Below, one piece after another: positions 15,662 to 21,035 of a stretch of DNA of 23,498 nucleotides. A model generated the notes under the pieces. It saw nothing but the letters and a program-made list of their open reading frames with translations. It was not told the DNA's origin and did no database searches. Position 1 is the stretch's first letter. Each line of letters starts with the position of its first letter. Source of the stretch: a virus; IMG/VR virus record IMGVR_UViG_3300006922_000190, positions 1-23,498 of that record. One strand, given 5' to 3'. The translations under genes were made by a program, and so were the position numbers.

Positions 15662-15795
15662 TCATGTAATTAGTTAATAATTATTACGTTCATTAAAAAG
15701 GTGGTTAGTACAAGTTAGGGGTGAATGCCCTACAAAGGCGGTGCAAGTCCGCCCACCTTTTCAAATTAAGTTCATTGAAATAAAAAAAACTGAAA

Positions 15796-15852
15796 GCATT
15801 GATAAATGTATATTGGTAGAGTACACGAAATAACTGCCTACATTGAGAATGT
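15796..15852 (+). other. RNA hairpin repeat, copy 1
   Basis: Nested helices: GCATT/AATGT, internal loop GATA versus GAG, AATGTA/TACATT, a TATT bulge, GGTAG/CTGCC, and loop AGTACACGAAATAA (15820-15833). Six Ts follow directly, so it could also pause or end transcription. Confidence 0.7.
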
Positions 15853-15866
15853 TTTTTAAAAAGTAT

Positions 15867-15904
15867 GATAGTGTATTGGTTGAGTATATGAAATAACAAC
15901 CCAC
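15867..15904 (+). other. RNA hairpin repeat, copy 2
   Basis: Same plan as copy 1: GATA, a short GTG/CAC helix, TATT bulge, GGTTG/CAACC, loop AGTATATGAAATAA (15883-15896). Compared with copy 1 the apical stem changes A-T to T-A and T-G to T-A, keeping the pairing. The outer helix of copy 1 is not kept. Confidence 0.65.
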
Positions 15905-15933
15905 CAGTAAAAAATTTAAAATAGGTTTTTTTT

Positions 15934-15951
15934 TAAAATAAATGCAAAATA
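15934..15951 (+). repeat. promoter-upstream repeat, copy B
   Basis: Exact second copy of the 18-nt sequence at 15611-15628, again just upstream of a TTTG/TATATTTG promoter. Confidence 0.7.
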
Positions 15952-15953
15952 TA

Positions 15954-15984
15954 TTTGGTATTTAAAAATATTCTTTTATATTTG
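15954..15984 (+). promoter_or_regulatory. Bacteroidetes-type promoter for the 46-aa gene
   Basis: TTTG (15954-15957) and TATATTTG (15977-15984) are 19 nt apart, the best consensus match in the window. The upstream TTTG is itself part of a TATATTTG (15950-15957). The next start codon is at 16022. Confidence 0.7.
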
Positions 15985-16021
15985 GTGTATAATTAAAAAC
16001 AAAACAATAAAAATTATTATT

Positions 16022-16162
16022 ATGAAAGAATTAGAAAAGCAAATTAAAACATTAAGTAACGAAATTAGAAACTCAGAAAAAGTTTATCCTGATTTTAGAT
16101 TATTAGATTTACAAAGATTAATAGACAAGAGAGATAAATTATTTAATGAATTAGAAAAATAA
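16022..16162 (+). CDS. coiled-coil micro-protein (46 aa)
   Basis: A 46-residue protein begins MKELEKQIKTLSNEIRN and ends LIDKRDKLFNELEK, two amphipathic helices joined by VYPDF, likely an antiparallel helical hairpin or dimer. It has its own promoter (15954-15984) and a terminator 11 nt after its stop, making a single-gene unit. That promoter is a copy of the one before the noncoding RNA, so the two may be co-regulated. No family is recognised. Confidence 0.65.
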   Translation: MKELEKQIKTLSNEIRNSEKVYPDFRLLDLQRLIDKRDKLFNELEK

Positions 16163-16173
16163 ATAAAAACAAT

Positions 16174-16195
16174 GGGGGTGTAAAAACCCCCTTTT
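16174..16195 (+). terminator. rho-independent terminator
   Basis: GGGGGT (16174-16179) pairs with ACCCCC (16186-16191) around GTAAAA, followed by four Ts. It closes the 46-aa gene unit, but the short T run may allow read-through to the small genes downstream, which have no clear promoter. Confidence 0.75.
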
Positions 16196-16207
16196 AAAAA
16201 CTTAGAT

Positions 16208-16477
16208 ATGAAAATAAATTTAAAAAAAGTAAATTCAAAAAAAGCATTAGAGGCACAAGGTTATTGTACAATCCAATTTAATTTACCATACTGGGGTTTT
16301 TTCGATGATACAGATAATCCGCCTAAATATGCATTAATAGTTAACAATAAAAAAGGTGTATGTTTTGAAAATGGTGGTGATTATGGTTTATTGTCAACGC
16401 CTTGTTGGTCAATTAAAGAGGCATTAAATATTTACAATAATGGCATTTTTAAATTTGAGGATAAGGTAATCACTTAA
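16208..16477 (+). CDS. hypothetical protein (89 aa)
   Basis: An 89-residue protein with beta character and many aromatics: GYCTIQFNLPYWGFFDDTDN, YALIVNNKKGVCFENGG, and a closing WSIKEALNIYNNGIFKF. It starts 12 nt after a terminator. No known family is recognised. The compact, aromatic-rich sequence resembles small phage accessory or host-takeover proteins, but nothing specific can be claimed. Confidence 0.6.
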   Translation: MKINLKKVNSKKALEAQGYCTIQFNLPYWGFFDDTDNPPKYALIVNNKKGVCFENGGDYGLLSTPCWSIKEALNIYNNGIFKFEDKVIT

Positions 16478-16478
16478 T

Positions 16479-16598
16479 ATGAAAATAATATACTATAAAA
16501 AAATAAAAGATAATGCACTAAATATGCCAAAAGGTTATAGGCAATTGTTACTGCATGAATTATCTAAATCACTAATTAAAAATAAAGACAATGTTTGA
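16479..16598 (+). CDS. micro-protein (39 aa)
   Basis: A basic 39-residue frame, MKIIYYKKIKDNALNMPKGY onward, starts 1 nt after the previous stop and overlaps the next start by 8 nt. It is helical and lysine-rich. The tight packing is the main support, since a peptide this short is hard to prove by eye. Confidence 0.4.
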   Translation: MKIIYYKKIKDNALNMPKGYRQLLLHELSKSLIKNKDNV

Positions 16599-16704
16599 TA
16601 TGTATAAAAAGTTTTTAAAACAAGACCCTAACAACTGGAAGTGGTTAATTGCCATTCATGTAGTTGTTTACACAATATGTTTATTCTTAATGTTAGATAT
16701 ATAG
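16591..16704 (+). CDS. single-pass membrane micro-protein (37 aa)
   Basis: A 37-residue protein has a positively charged N-terminal part (MYKKFLKQDPNNWKW) followed by one hydrophobic helix (LIAIHVVVYTICLFLMLDI), so it is probably an inner-membrane peptide. It overlaps the previous gene by 8 nt and lies 2 nt before the next start. No family is known. Confidence 0.5.
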   Translation: MFDMYKKFLKQDPNNWKWLIAIHVVVYTICLFLMLDI

Positions 16705-16706
16705 TT

Positions 16707-16841
16707 ATGGCAAATAGAGAAAAATTTTTACACAATTTAAATAAAGCTAAAAGGCAGAGAAAAAATGAAAGGGCTGTACTTAATAATTTATTTAAAAACT
16801 ACTCAAAAGGTTTAATTAAAATAACTAAGGATAATGAGTAA
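16707..16841 (+). CDS. basic micro-protein (44 aa)
   Basis: The frame is open further upstream, but the ATG at 16707 directly after the previous stop fits the neighbours better, giving 44 residues beginning MANREKFLHNLNKAKRQRKN. It is strongly basic and helical, possibly nucleic-acid binding. It overlaps the next gene by 8 nt. Confidence 0.45.
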   Translation: MANREKFLHNLNKAKRQRKNERAVLNNLFKNYSKGLIKITKDNE

Positions 16842-16974
16842 ACCTAATTTAAAGCACTTTTTAGCGTTTATAATGTTCTTTTTGAGCGTTAGGGTAGTGT
16901 TACTATCAAGCGACTTTTTAACAGCCACAATACTATGTGTTTTTGGCGTTTCAATATTGACAAATGAGCAGTAA
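16834..16974 (+). CDS. two-helix membrane micro-protein (46 aa)
   Basis: A 46-residue protein with two hydrophobic stretches, HFLAFIMFFLSVRVVLL and FLTATILCVFGVSILT, joined by a short SSD turn: a likely hairpin in the inner membrane. Overlaps on both sides (8 and 11 nt) suggest coupled translation. The layout is holin-like, but it lies outside the lysis region, so a superinfection or host-interaction role is equally possible. Confidence 0.5.
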   Translation: MSKPNLKHFLAFIMFFLSVRVVLLSSDFLTATILCVFGVSILTNEQ

Positions 16975-17119
16975 AAAAATGATACATATTGATGACATGA
17001 TACAAGGTTCTATTGAGCGTAAGACATGGGATAATTTGCCACCTATAAAAAAAATAAGGATATATAAATTAGCTAATGATATTCATAAAATAGTACATTC
17101 CGAGGATAAATTTTTGTAA
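16964..17119 (+). CDS. small hypothetical protein (51 aa)
   Basis: A 51-residue frame starts inside the preceding membrane gene. It reads MSSKKMIHIDDMIQGSIERK and ends HKIVHSEDKFL, helical and mildly basic. It ends 31 nt before a terminator hairpin, so it closes the run of tiny overlapping genes. No family is recognised. Confidence 0.45.
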   Translation: MSSKKMIHIDDMIQGSIERKTWDNLPPIKKIRIYKLANDIHKIVHSEDKFL

Positions 17120-17150
17120 TTGTTGTTTTGTTTGAAATCTTGGAATGTTA

Positions 17151-17183
17151 AAAAGCCAGTTATTAATTTAGCTGGTTTTTTTT
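17151..17183 (+). terminator. rho-independent terminator upstream of the endonuclease
   Basis: AAAAGCCAG (17151-17159) pairs with CTGGTTTTT (17172-17180), with one G-T wobble, and the T run continues to 17183. It lies only 15 nt before the endonuclease ATG. Confidence 0.7.
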
Positions 17184-17197
17184 ATATATTCTTTTTT

Positions 17198-17572
17198 ATG
17201 AACCATAACCAAAAGGGTTGTTTTGCGGAATGTCATTTTGCGGCAATTGCCATTCAACATGGTTACAACGTATCAACTCCCTTAATAGGTTCAAGTTATT
17301 ATGACTGTATTCTTGAAAAGGATGGCAATATGTTCAAAATACAAATTAAGTATTTAGGCAAAGATAGGCGGAGACATAAAAACAGCATACAAATAACATT
17401 AAGGCGTACAGGTTTGCCATCCTATGAGAAAAAATATGTTGATTTCTTTGCATTGTGGGATGAGGGTAATAATGGTTTTTTTATAATTCCAAACTTAGGT
17501 CAATCTTGTTTGAAAATAAATATCAATGGAAAGTATAAAGAAAATTTTAATAACTTTGCATTGATTTCATAA
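17198..17572 (+). CDS. PD-(D/E)XK endonuclease, possible free-standing homing endonuclease
   Basis: The frame extends upstream to a TTG at 17120, but that part runs through the terminator; the ATG at 17198 gives 124 residues starting MNHNQKGCFAECHFAAIAIQ. Active-site pattern: E11, D36 in YYDCI, and FKIQIK with Q49 and K51, the D...QxK form of PDDEXK_5 proteins, which I recall include the group I intron enzyme I-Ssp6803I. RRRHKNSIQITLRRTG is a basic DNA-contact segment. It sits between two terminators in an otherwise structural region, like a mobile moron. No intron or clear own promoter is seen. Confidence 0.7.
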   Translation: MNHNQKGCFAECHFAAIAIQHGYNVSTPLIGSSYYDCILEKDGNMFKIQIKYLGKDRRRHKNSIQITLRRTGLPSYEKKYVDFFALWDEGNNGFFIIPNLGQSCLKININGKYKENFNNFALIS

Positions 17573-17583
17573 ATAAGTTTGAT

Positions 17584-17621
17584 GTGCCATTAGATTAAAA
17601 ACCTAGTGGCACTTTTTTTTT
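17584..17621 (+). terminator. strong rho-independent terminator
   Basis: GTGCCATTAG (17584-17593) pairs with CTAGTGGCAC (17603-17612), 10 bp with one T-G pair and a 9-nt loop, followed by nine Ts. It isolates the endonuclease gene from the connector operon. Confidence 0.9.
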
Positions 17622-17628
17622 ATCTTTA
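17621..17628 (+). promoter_or_regulatory. candidate -7 element for the head-tail connector operon
   Basis: TATCTTTA lies right after a strong terminator and 16 nt before the start at 17644. It differs from TAnnTTTG only at the last base. Since no other promoter is visible before the whole 17.6-21.7 kb operon, it is a reasonable candidate. Confidence 0.35.
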
Positions 17629-17643
17629 CATAAAATTAATATC

Positions 17644-17853
17644 ATGAAAATAAAACTTTTAATACCAATTAGTAAAGAGGGTCGTAATTACAATGAGGGT
17701 GATATAATTGAAATTAACGAACTTAATTCAAGTAAATGGATTTCTAAAGGATGGGGTGAAGCTATTGTTAAAAAAGAAGCTAAGCCAAAAAAAGAAACTA
17801 AAGAACTAAAATTAAAATCTAAAGAAACCAAAAATGAGGCAAGTAAAGATTAA
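17644..17853 (+). CDS. small head-region protein (69 aa)
   Basis: A 69-residue protein with a compact N-terminal half: LLIPISKEGRNYNEGDIIEI and SSKWISKGWGEAI, reminiscent of the short SH3-like phage proteins often encoded before connectors. The C-terminal third is a lysine- and glutamate-rich disordered tail. It overlaps the connector gene by 20 nt. The role is unknown; capsid decoration or connector assembly is a guess from location. Confidence 0.6.
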   Translation: MKIKLLIPISKEGRNYNEGDIIEINELNSSKWISKGWGEAIVKKEAKPKKETKELKLKSKETKNEASKD

Positions 17854-18352
17854 TTCAACTACTGGGTCGGAAATTGTTACATCCGCTGATTTAAAACTAT
17901 TTGCAAAAATAGATACAACAGCTGATGATGCGATTATTGCAAGGCAAATAACTCAAGCTAGGATATGGTGTGAGAATTATATTTCAAGGGATATTGTTGC
18001 AAAAAATAGAAGCTATTATTTAGATGAAACCAGCGGTACATTTACAATACCATTTGGGCCAGTTGCATCAATATCTAGTATTCATGCTGATGGCGTTGCA
18101 TTAACACATACAAATGTTGGTTTAGACAAAGAAACTATTGAGCTGGATAATGGTTATGCTAAAAAAGTAACTGTTGTATATATTACTGCTGGTCTTAATG
18201 ATTCTTTATTACAACAAGCTATATTGCAACTAGCCACAACATATTATGAAAATAGAGTTGATTTTAATTCTGGTGATGAAAACAATGCATCTGATTTAAT
18301 ACCAACCGATACAAGGGATATTTTAAATTCATATAAAGCAATGTTTTTATAA
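17834..18352 (+). CDS. gp6-like head-tail connector protein
   Basis: This 172-residue protein matches the HK97 gp6/SPP1 gp15 adaptor family: TSADLKLFAKIDTTADDAII, ARIWCENYISRDIV, a beta section with FGPVASISSIHADGV, and a C-terminal helix bundle LLQQAILQLATTYYENR ending ILNSYKAMF. It forms the ring under the portal. It overlaps the next gene by 1 nt (TAATG). Confidence 0.85.
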   Translation: MRQVKINSTTGSEIVTSADLKLFAKIDTTADDAIIARQITQARIWCENYISRDIVAKNRSYYLDETSGTFTIPFGPVASISSIHADGVALTHTNVGLDKETIELDNGYAKKVTVVYITAGLNDSLLQQAILQLATTYYENRVDFNSGDENNASDLIPTDTRDILNSYKAMFL

Positions 18353-18693
18353 TGAATATAGGTAAACTAAATACTAGAATACAGATAAAAAAATTAACTA
18401 ATGTATCTGATAATTTTGGCGGTTGGACCAATTCTGTTACTAATTATATTGATATTTGGGCTAAGTACAAACAAGTCAAAGGATTAAGAACATCAACAGA
18501 TGGCCAAAGACAAACCAGGACTGAGGTTGAATTAATATGCCGAGCTGATACAATAGATTTTATTGATGCTAATATTGGTGGTCAAGAGTGGTTTTTTCAA
18601 ATAGATGGCGTTGATGAGGATTACAGAATAAATGATATTTACGAAAGTGAATATAAAAATTATACAAAAATAATAGGAATTAAAATTGAATAA
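18352..18693 (+). CDS. head closure / head-tail joining protein (SPP1 gp16-like)
   Basis: A 113-residue beta-rich protein of the phage head-tail joining family: GKLNTRIQIKKLTNVSDNFG, IDIWAKYKQVKGLR, QTRTEVELICRADTIDF and DYRINDIYES. These small barrels form the stopper ring that keeps DNA in the head. Its place between gp6-like and gp10-like genes is canonical. A 1-nt overlap links it to both. Confidence 0.85.
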   Translation: MNIGKLNTRIQIKKLTNVSDNFGGWTNSVTNYIDIWAKYKQVKGLRTSTDGQRQTRTEVELICRADTIDFIDANIGGQEWFFQIDGVDEDYRINDIYESEYKNYTKIIGIKIE

Positions 18694-19142
18694 TGGCAAA
18701 AGCTGGTGTTAAAATAAATAGTAGTGATTTAGTTTTGCTAAATAAAAAGTTAAAAAAACTTAAAAAAATTAGCGAACAAAAACTAAGTAGTCAAATAGGT
18801 TATACAGCCGCTAACATAGTATCAAAAGCTGTTAAAAAAGTTCCTGTTGATACTGGTAATTTAAAACAATCAATTAGCTTTGGTTCACAAAAGAATAAAG
18901 CGTATGTTGAAGCGACTGCAAAATATGCACCTTATATTGAGTTTGGTACTGGTGGTGCCATAAATACTAATGATGCTGAGGAACTAGGTATAAGTGCATC
19001 AATGATAAAAGCTATGTTTAGTGGCCAAGGTAAAAGAGAGGTTACAATGAAGCCACAACCATATTTTTTTAATTCTGTTAGAGAGGGTTTTTATGAATTA
19101 TTACAAAAATTAGAACAAGAGCTAAAAAAAGCAACAAAATAA
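18693..19142 (+). CDS. HK97 gp10-like tail-joining protein
   Basis: A 149-residue protein with the gp10-family hallmarks VPVDTGNLKQSI, then ATAKYAPYIEFGTGG and, near the C-terminus, KPQPYFFNSVREGF. The N-terminus is a basic helix. Members connect the tail tube to the head. It occupies the conserved slot and overlaps its neighbours by 1 nt. Confidence 0.9.
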   Translation: MAKAGVKINSSDLVLLNKKLKKLKKISEQKLSSQIGYTAANIVSKAVKKVPVDTGNLKQSISFGSQKNKAYVEATAKYAPYIEFGTGGAINTNDAEELGISASMIKAMFSGQGKREVTMKPQPYFFNSVREGFYELLQKLEQELKKATK

Positions 19143-19582
19143 TGAAAGACCCTATAAAATTTATAAGACAAAAAATAATTACAACTTGCGGTGGTAATAT
19201 AAGTTATAATGGTGCAAATGTGCCATTTTATAACAGAGTGCCTAATAATGTATCATTCCCTTATGTGAGAGTTTATGGTTTATCAACAAATGCTATTGAT
19301 GATAACCAAACAAAATATAATGTTGAATGTATTACTAGAATTGAGGTTGTTACTAGATTTCAAAGTACAACAGGTGGTGATTTACAAGCTAATACAATCA
19401 TGAGTGATATAATGAATTTAATTATAAGTAAAAATCAAAGTGCATTTGATTTAACATCTAATAATTTTAATTGTTATGCGGTTCAAAATTCTGGCGTAAC
19501 ATATTTACAAGAGGATTTAACAGACCATACATATTTTAGGGCAATATTAGAATTATCAAATAAAGTTGAACAAACAAATTAA
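19142..19582 (+). CDS. tail completion / tail terminator protein
   Basis: A 146-residue protein fitting the DUF3168/gp17-like tail terminator pattern: VPFYNRVPNNVSFPYVRVYG near the N-terminus, then a beta sheet with RIEVVTRFQSTTGGDLQANT, and HTYFRAILELSNKV at the end. It caps the tail tube and ends the connector cluster. The family is judged by pattern and position. No major tail protein follows; lysis genes do, so the tail tube and tape measure must be elsewhere. Confidence 0.75.
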   Translation: MKDPIKFIRQKIITTCGGNISYNGANVPFYNRVPNNVSFPYVRVYGLSTNAIDDNQTKYNVECITRIEVVTRFQSTTGGDLQANTIMSDIMNLIISKNQSAFDLTSNNFNCYAVQNSGVTYLQEDLTDHTYFRAILELSNKVEQTN

Positions 19583-19586
19583 AAAA

Positions 19587-19748
19587 ATGGCATTACAAGA
19601 CATGAAAATATATTTATTTAATACAATTGCACTAGGTTTATCATTAACAAATATTGAAGTAACTTTGCGAATAGTTTTGCTTATTGCAACTATAATATAT
19701 ACAATACAAAAAATAAAAAGTAAAAAACAAGATGGCGACAAAAATTAG
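19587..19748 (+). CDS. small two-helix membrane protein, holin-like
   Basis: Start chosen at the ATG at 19587 rather than the TTG at 19566 that overlaps the previous gene. The 53-residue product has two hydrophobic stretches, IYLFNTIALGLSLTNIE and LRIVLLIATIIYTIQ, then a basic tail (KIKSKKQDGDKN). Two helices and a charged C-terminus fit a class II holin, and lysis genes follow. It overlaps the next gene by 17 nt. Confidence 0.6.
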   Translation: MALQDMKIYLFNTIALGLSLTNIEVTLRIVLLIATIIYTIQKIKSKKQDGDKN

Positions 19749-20043
19749 TGAAGATACTAACGTACAACTAGATTTAAAAACAATCGGAATTATCATTGCT
19801 GGTACAATTTCACTAGCTAGTATGTGGTTTACATTACAAGGCGATATAACTGATTTACAAAATAAAATTGATAATTTTTCTGGTGATGAATTTGTACAAC
19901 AAATGGAGTTTAAATTTAAAGATGAATTAATTAGAACTAACATTGTTCAAATTGATAAATTAACAGAAAACATAAAAGAGGATGTTGAGGAAAATAAAGA
20001 AGCAATAAAAGATTTAGAAGATAAAGTTTATAAAAAAAGATGA
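19732..20043 (+). CDS. membrane-anchored coiled-coil protein in the lysis region
   Basis: A 103-residue protein with one transmembrane helix (IGIIIAGTISLASMWFTL, about 18-35) followed by an acidic coiled coil to the end. The shape, an N-terminal anchor plus periplasmic coiled coil, resembles an inner-membrane spanin (Rz-like) or a holin-accessory protein. No partner lipoprotein is evident. It is coupled to the next gene by an ATGA overlap. Confidence 0.6.
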   Translation: MATKISEDTNVQLDLKTIGIIIAGTISLASMWFTLQGDITDLQNKIDNFSGDEFVQQMEFKFKDELIRTNIVQIDKLTENIKEDVEENKEAIKDLEDKVYKKR

Positions 20044-20393
20044 AAAAATTTATATTATGTGTGATATTTGTATTGGTTGCGGTTTGTGTTAAAGCTCAAG
20101 ATTTAACATTGATGCATATTAACGCTAGTTGGAATGTATCAAATAATTTTAATTTAAGAGGTATTGAAAATGCAAAAGTTAAATTTGCATTATTAGAGGA
20201 CCAGGCACCCTCATTAAGGTCTCAGATTAAATCTGTGCCAATAATTATTTTACTTGATAAAAATGGTAAACCTCGAGGCCAATGGAAAGCTGATTTAAGT
20301 TTCAAAATTACAGCTACAAAAGATGAAATACAGCAAAGAATTAATGAAATAATGCTAGAAGGCACAAAACCTAGAAGGGCAACAACAAACTAA
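20040..20393 (+). CDS. secreted thioredoxin-fold protein without active-site cysteines
   Basis: A 117-residue protein with a signal peptide (about 1-19, MKKFILCVIFVLVAVCVKAQ, cleavage after the A of KAQ). The mature part looks like a thioredoxin fold: LTLMHINASWNVSN, then SVPIIILLDKNGKPRGQW with a cis-Pro at 67 and a final amphipathic helix. Where an active thioredoxin has W-C-x-x-C this has W31-N-V-S-N, so it cannot do thiol exchange. It probably acts in the periplasm, perhaps as a binding scaffold. It lies between the coiled-coil gene and the endolysin. Confidence 0.65.
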   Translation: MKKFILCVIFVLVAVCVKAQDLTLMHINASWNVSNNFNLRGIENAKVKFALLEDQAPSLRSQIKSVPIIILLDKNGKPRGQWKADLSFKITATKDEIQQRINEIMLEGTKPRRATTN

Positions 20394-20402
20394 AAATAAA
20401 TT

Positions 20403-20882
20403 ATGATTAGTAAACACATTTCTGAAAAAGAAGCTACTAAAAGTATTACAGCAATGCGATTAGGACTTGCAAATACACCAGATGGCAACATTTTATCTAA
20501 TATGAAAGCAGTTGCGGAAAACATATTTGAGCCGCTTAGAAAATGGGTTGGTGGTCCAATAAAGATAAATTCTTTTTATAGGTCTGAGGCACTTAATAAA
20601 GCCATTGGCGGTGCATCAAAAAATGGCAAACAAACCTCGCAACATTGTTTTGGATATGCAATGGATATTGATGATATCTATGGTCATAAAACAAATGCTG
20701 AAATGTTTAATTATATAAAAGAAAATTTAAACTTTGACCAAATGATATGGGAGTTTGGTGATAGTACAAATCCTGACTGGGTCCATGTTAGTTATGTAAG
20801 TGATTCAGTTAATAGAAACCGCATATTAAAAGCGGTTAGAGACAAGGGTAAAACTAAATATATAGATATTACAAATAGTTAA
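20403..20882 (+). CDS. M15-family peptidase endolysin
   Basis: A 159-residue zinc peptidase of the M15 type (Peptidase_M15_3-like). Zinc ligands are H81 in SQHCFGYAMDID, D88, and H128 in WVHVSY; INSFYRSEALNKAIGG contributes the substrate-binding Arg. Such enzymes cut peptidoglycan peptide cross-links. No signal peptide, so it needs a holin for release. The gene begins 9 nt after the thioredoxin-like gene and is followed by a holin candidate. Confidence 0.88.
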   Translation: MISKHISEKEATKSITAMRLGLANTPDGNILSNMKAVAENIFEPLRKWVGGPIKINSFYRSEALNKAIGGASKNGKQTSQHCFGYAMDIDDIYGHKTNAEMFNYIKENLNFDQMIWEFGDSTNPDWVHVSYVSDSVNRNRILKAVRDKGKTKYIDITNS

Positions 20883-21035
20883 ATGAACTGGGAGTTTGCA
20901 ATAGTAGAAAAATTAACAACTGGACCATTATTAGGGTTTAGCTACTATCCAGCAGATGACTTTAATGACTGGACAGAATTTAATTTATATTTAATTTTAT
21001 TTGTAATGCATTTTAAATTTTATAATAATGAGTAA
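20883..21035 (+). CDS. conserved-looking small protein (50 aa)
   Basis: A 50-residue protein starts at the base after the endolysin stop. MNWEFAIVEKLTTGPLLGFS opens it, then YYPADDFNDWTEFNLYLILF and a short hydrophobic helix to the end, so it is probably membrane associated. It overlaps the next gene by 8 nt. The position beside a holin suggests a lysis accessory. I recall similar proteins in Bacteroidetes phages but cannot name a family. Confidence 0.6.
   Translation: MNWEFAIVEKLTTGPLLGFSYYPADDFNDWTEFNLYLILFVMHFKFYNNE

Larger units (their letters stand above)
15668..15934 (+). ncRNA. candidate structured noncoding RNA with tRNA-like domain and twin hairpins
   Basis: This stretch has no plausible gene, its own promoter, and ends in nine Ts (15926-15934). 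The 5' domain (15696-15761) is a three-way junction: AAAAGGTG/CACCTTTT closes it; TAGGG/CCCTA holds loop GTGAATG; GGCGG/CCGCC holds loop TGCAAGT. Geometry mimics a tRNA with no D arm and a GAA in the anticodon position. Two hairpins follow (15796-15852, 15867-15904) with near-identical 14-nt loops. AACC (15898-15901) could pair with GGTT (15924-15927) as a weak terminator. I recognise no known RNA family. Function is unknown; packaging, regulation, toxin-antitoxin or defence-related roles are all open. Confidence 0.7.

Noticed and set aside
15696-15761. A functional tRNA-Phe (GAA)
   Set aside because: No D arm, G at position 55, T at 37 and no encoded CCA. Reported as tRNA-like only.
15705-15899. 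64-codon minus-strand frame across the noncoding RNA
   Set aside because: Composition is erratic, there is no promoter or partner, and the same DNA is better explained by paired helices on the + strand.
15815-15901. CRISPR array or solitary CRISPR-repeat mimic
   Set aside because: Two hairpins only, 22-24 nt cores instead of about 36, stems differ between copies, and no cas gene. GTTG...CAAC ends in copy 2 recall type VI-B repeats but copy 1 does not keep them.
15796-15904. Hammerhead ribozyme or cobalamin riboswitch
   Set aside because: A GAAA follows stems, but no CUGAUGA core is present; GGTGCAAGTCC upstream recalls the cobalamin core but the B12 box and neighbouring helices are missing.
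16641-16706. Upstream start for the 44-aa basic gene
   Set aside because: The extension overlaps the membrane micro-gene deeply; the ATG at 16707 right after its stop is the normal layout here.
17120-17197. Upstream TTG start for the endonuclease
   Set aside because: The added 26 residues would run through a terminator hairpin and are hydrophobic and unlike the family's N-terminus; the ATG at 17198 fits better.
19644-19943. 99-codon minus-strand frame in the lysis region
   Set aside because: Antisense to two coupled + strand genes and low-complexity; no other minus-strand gene exists in the window.
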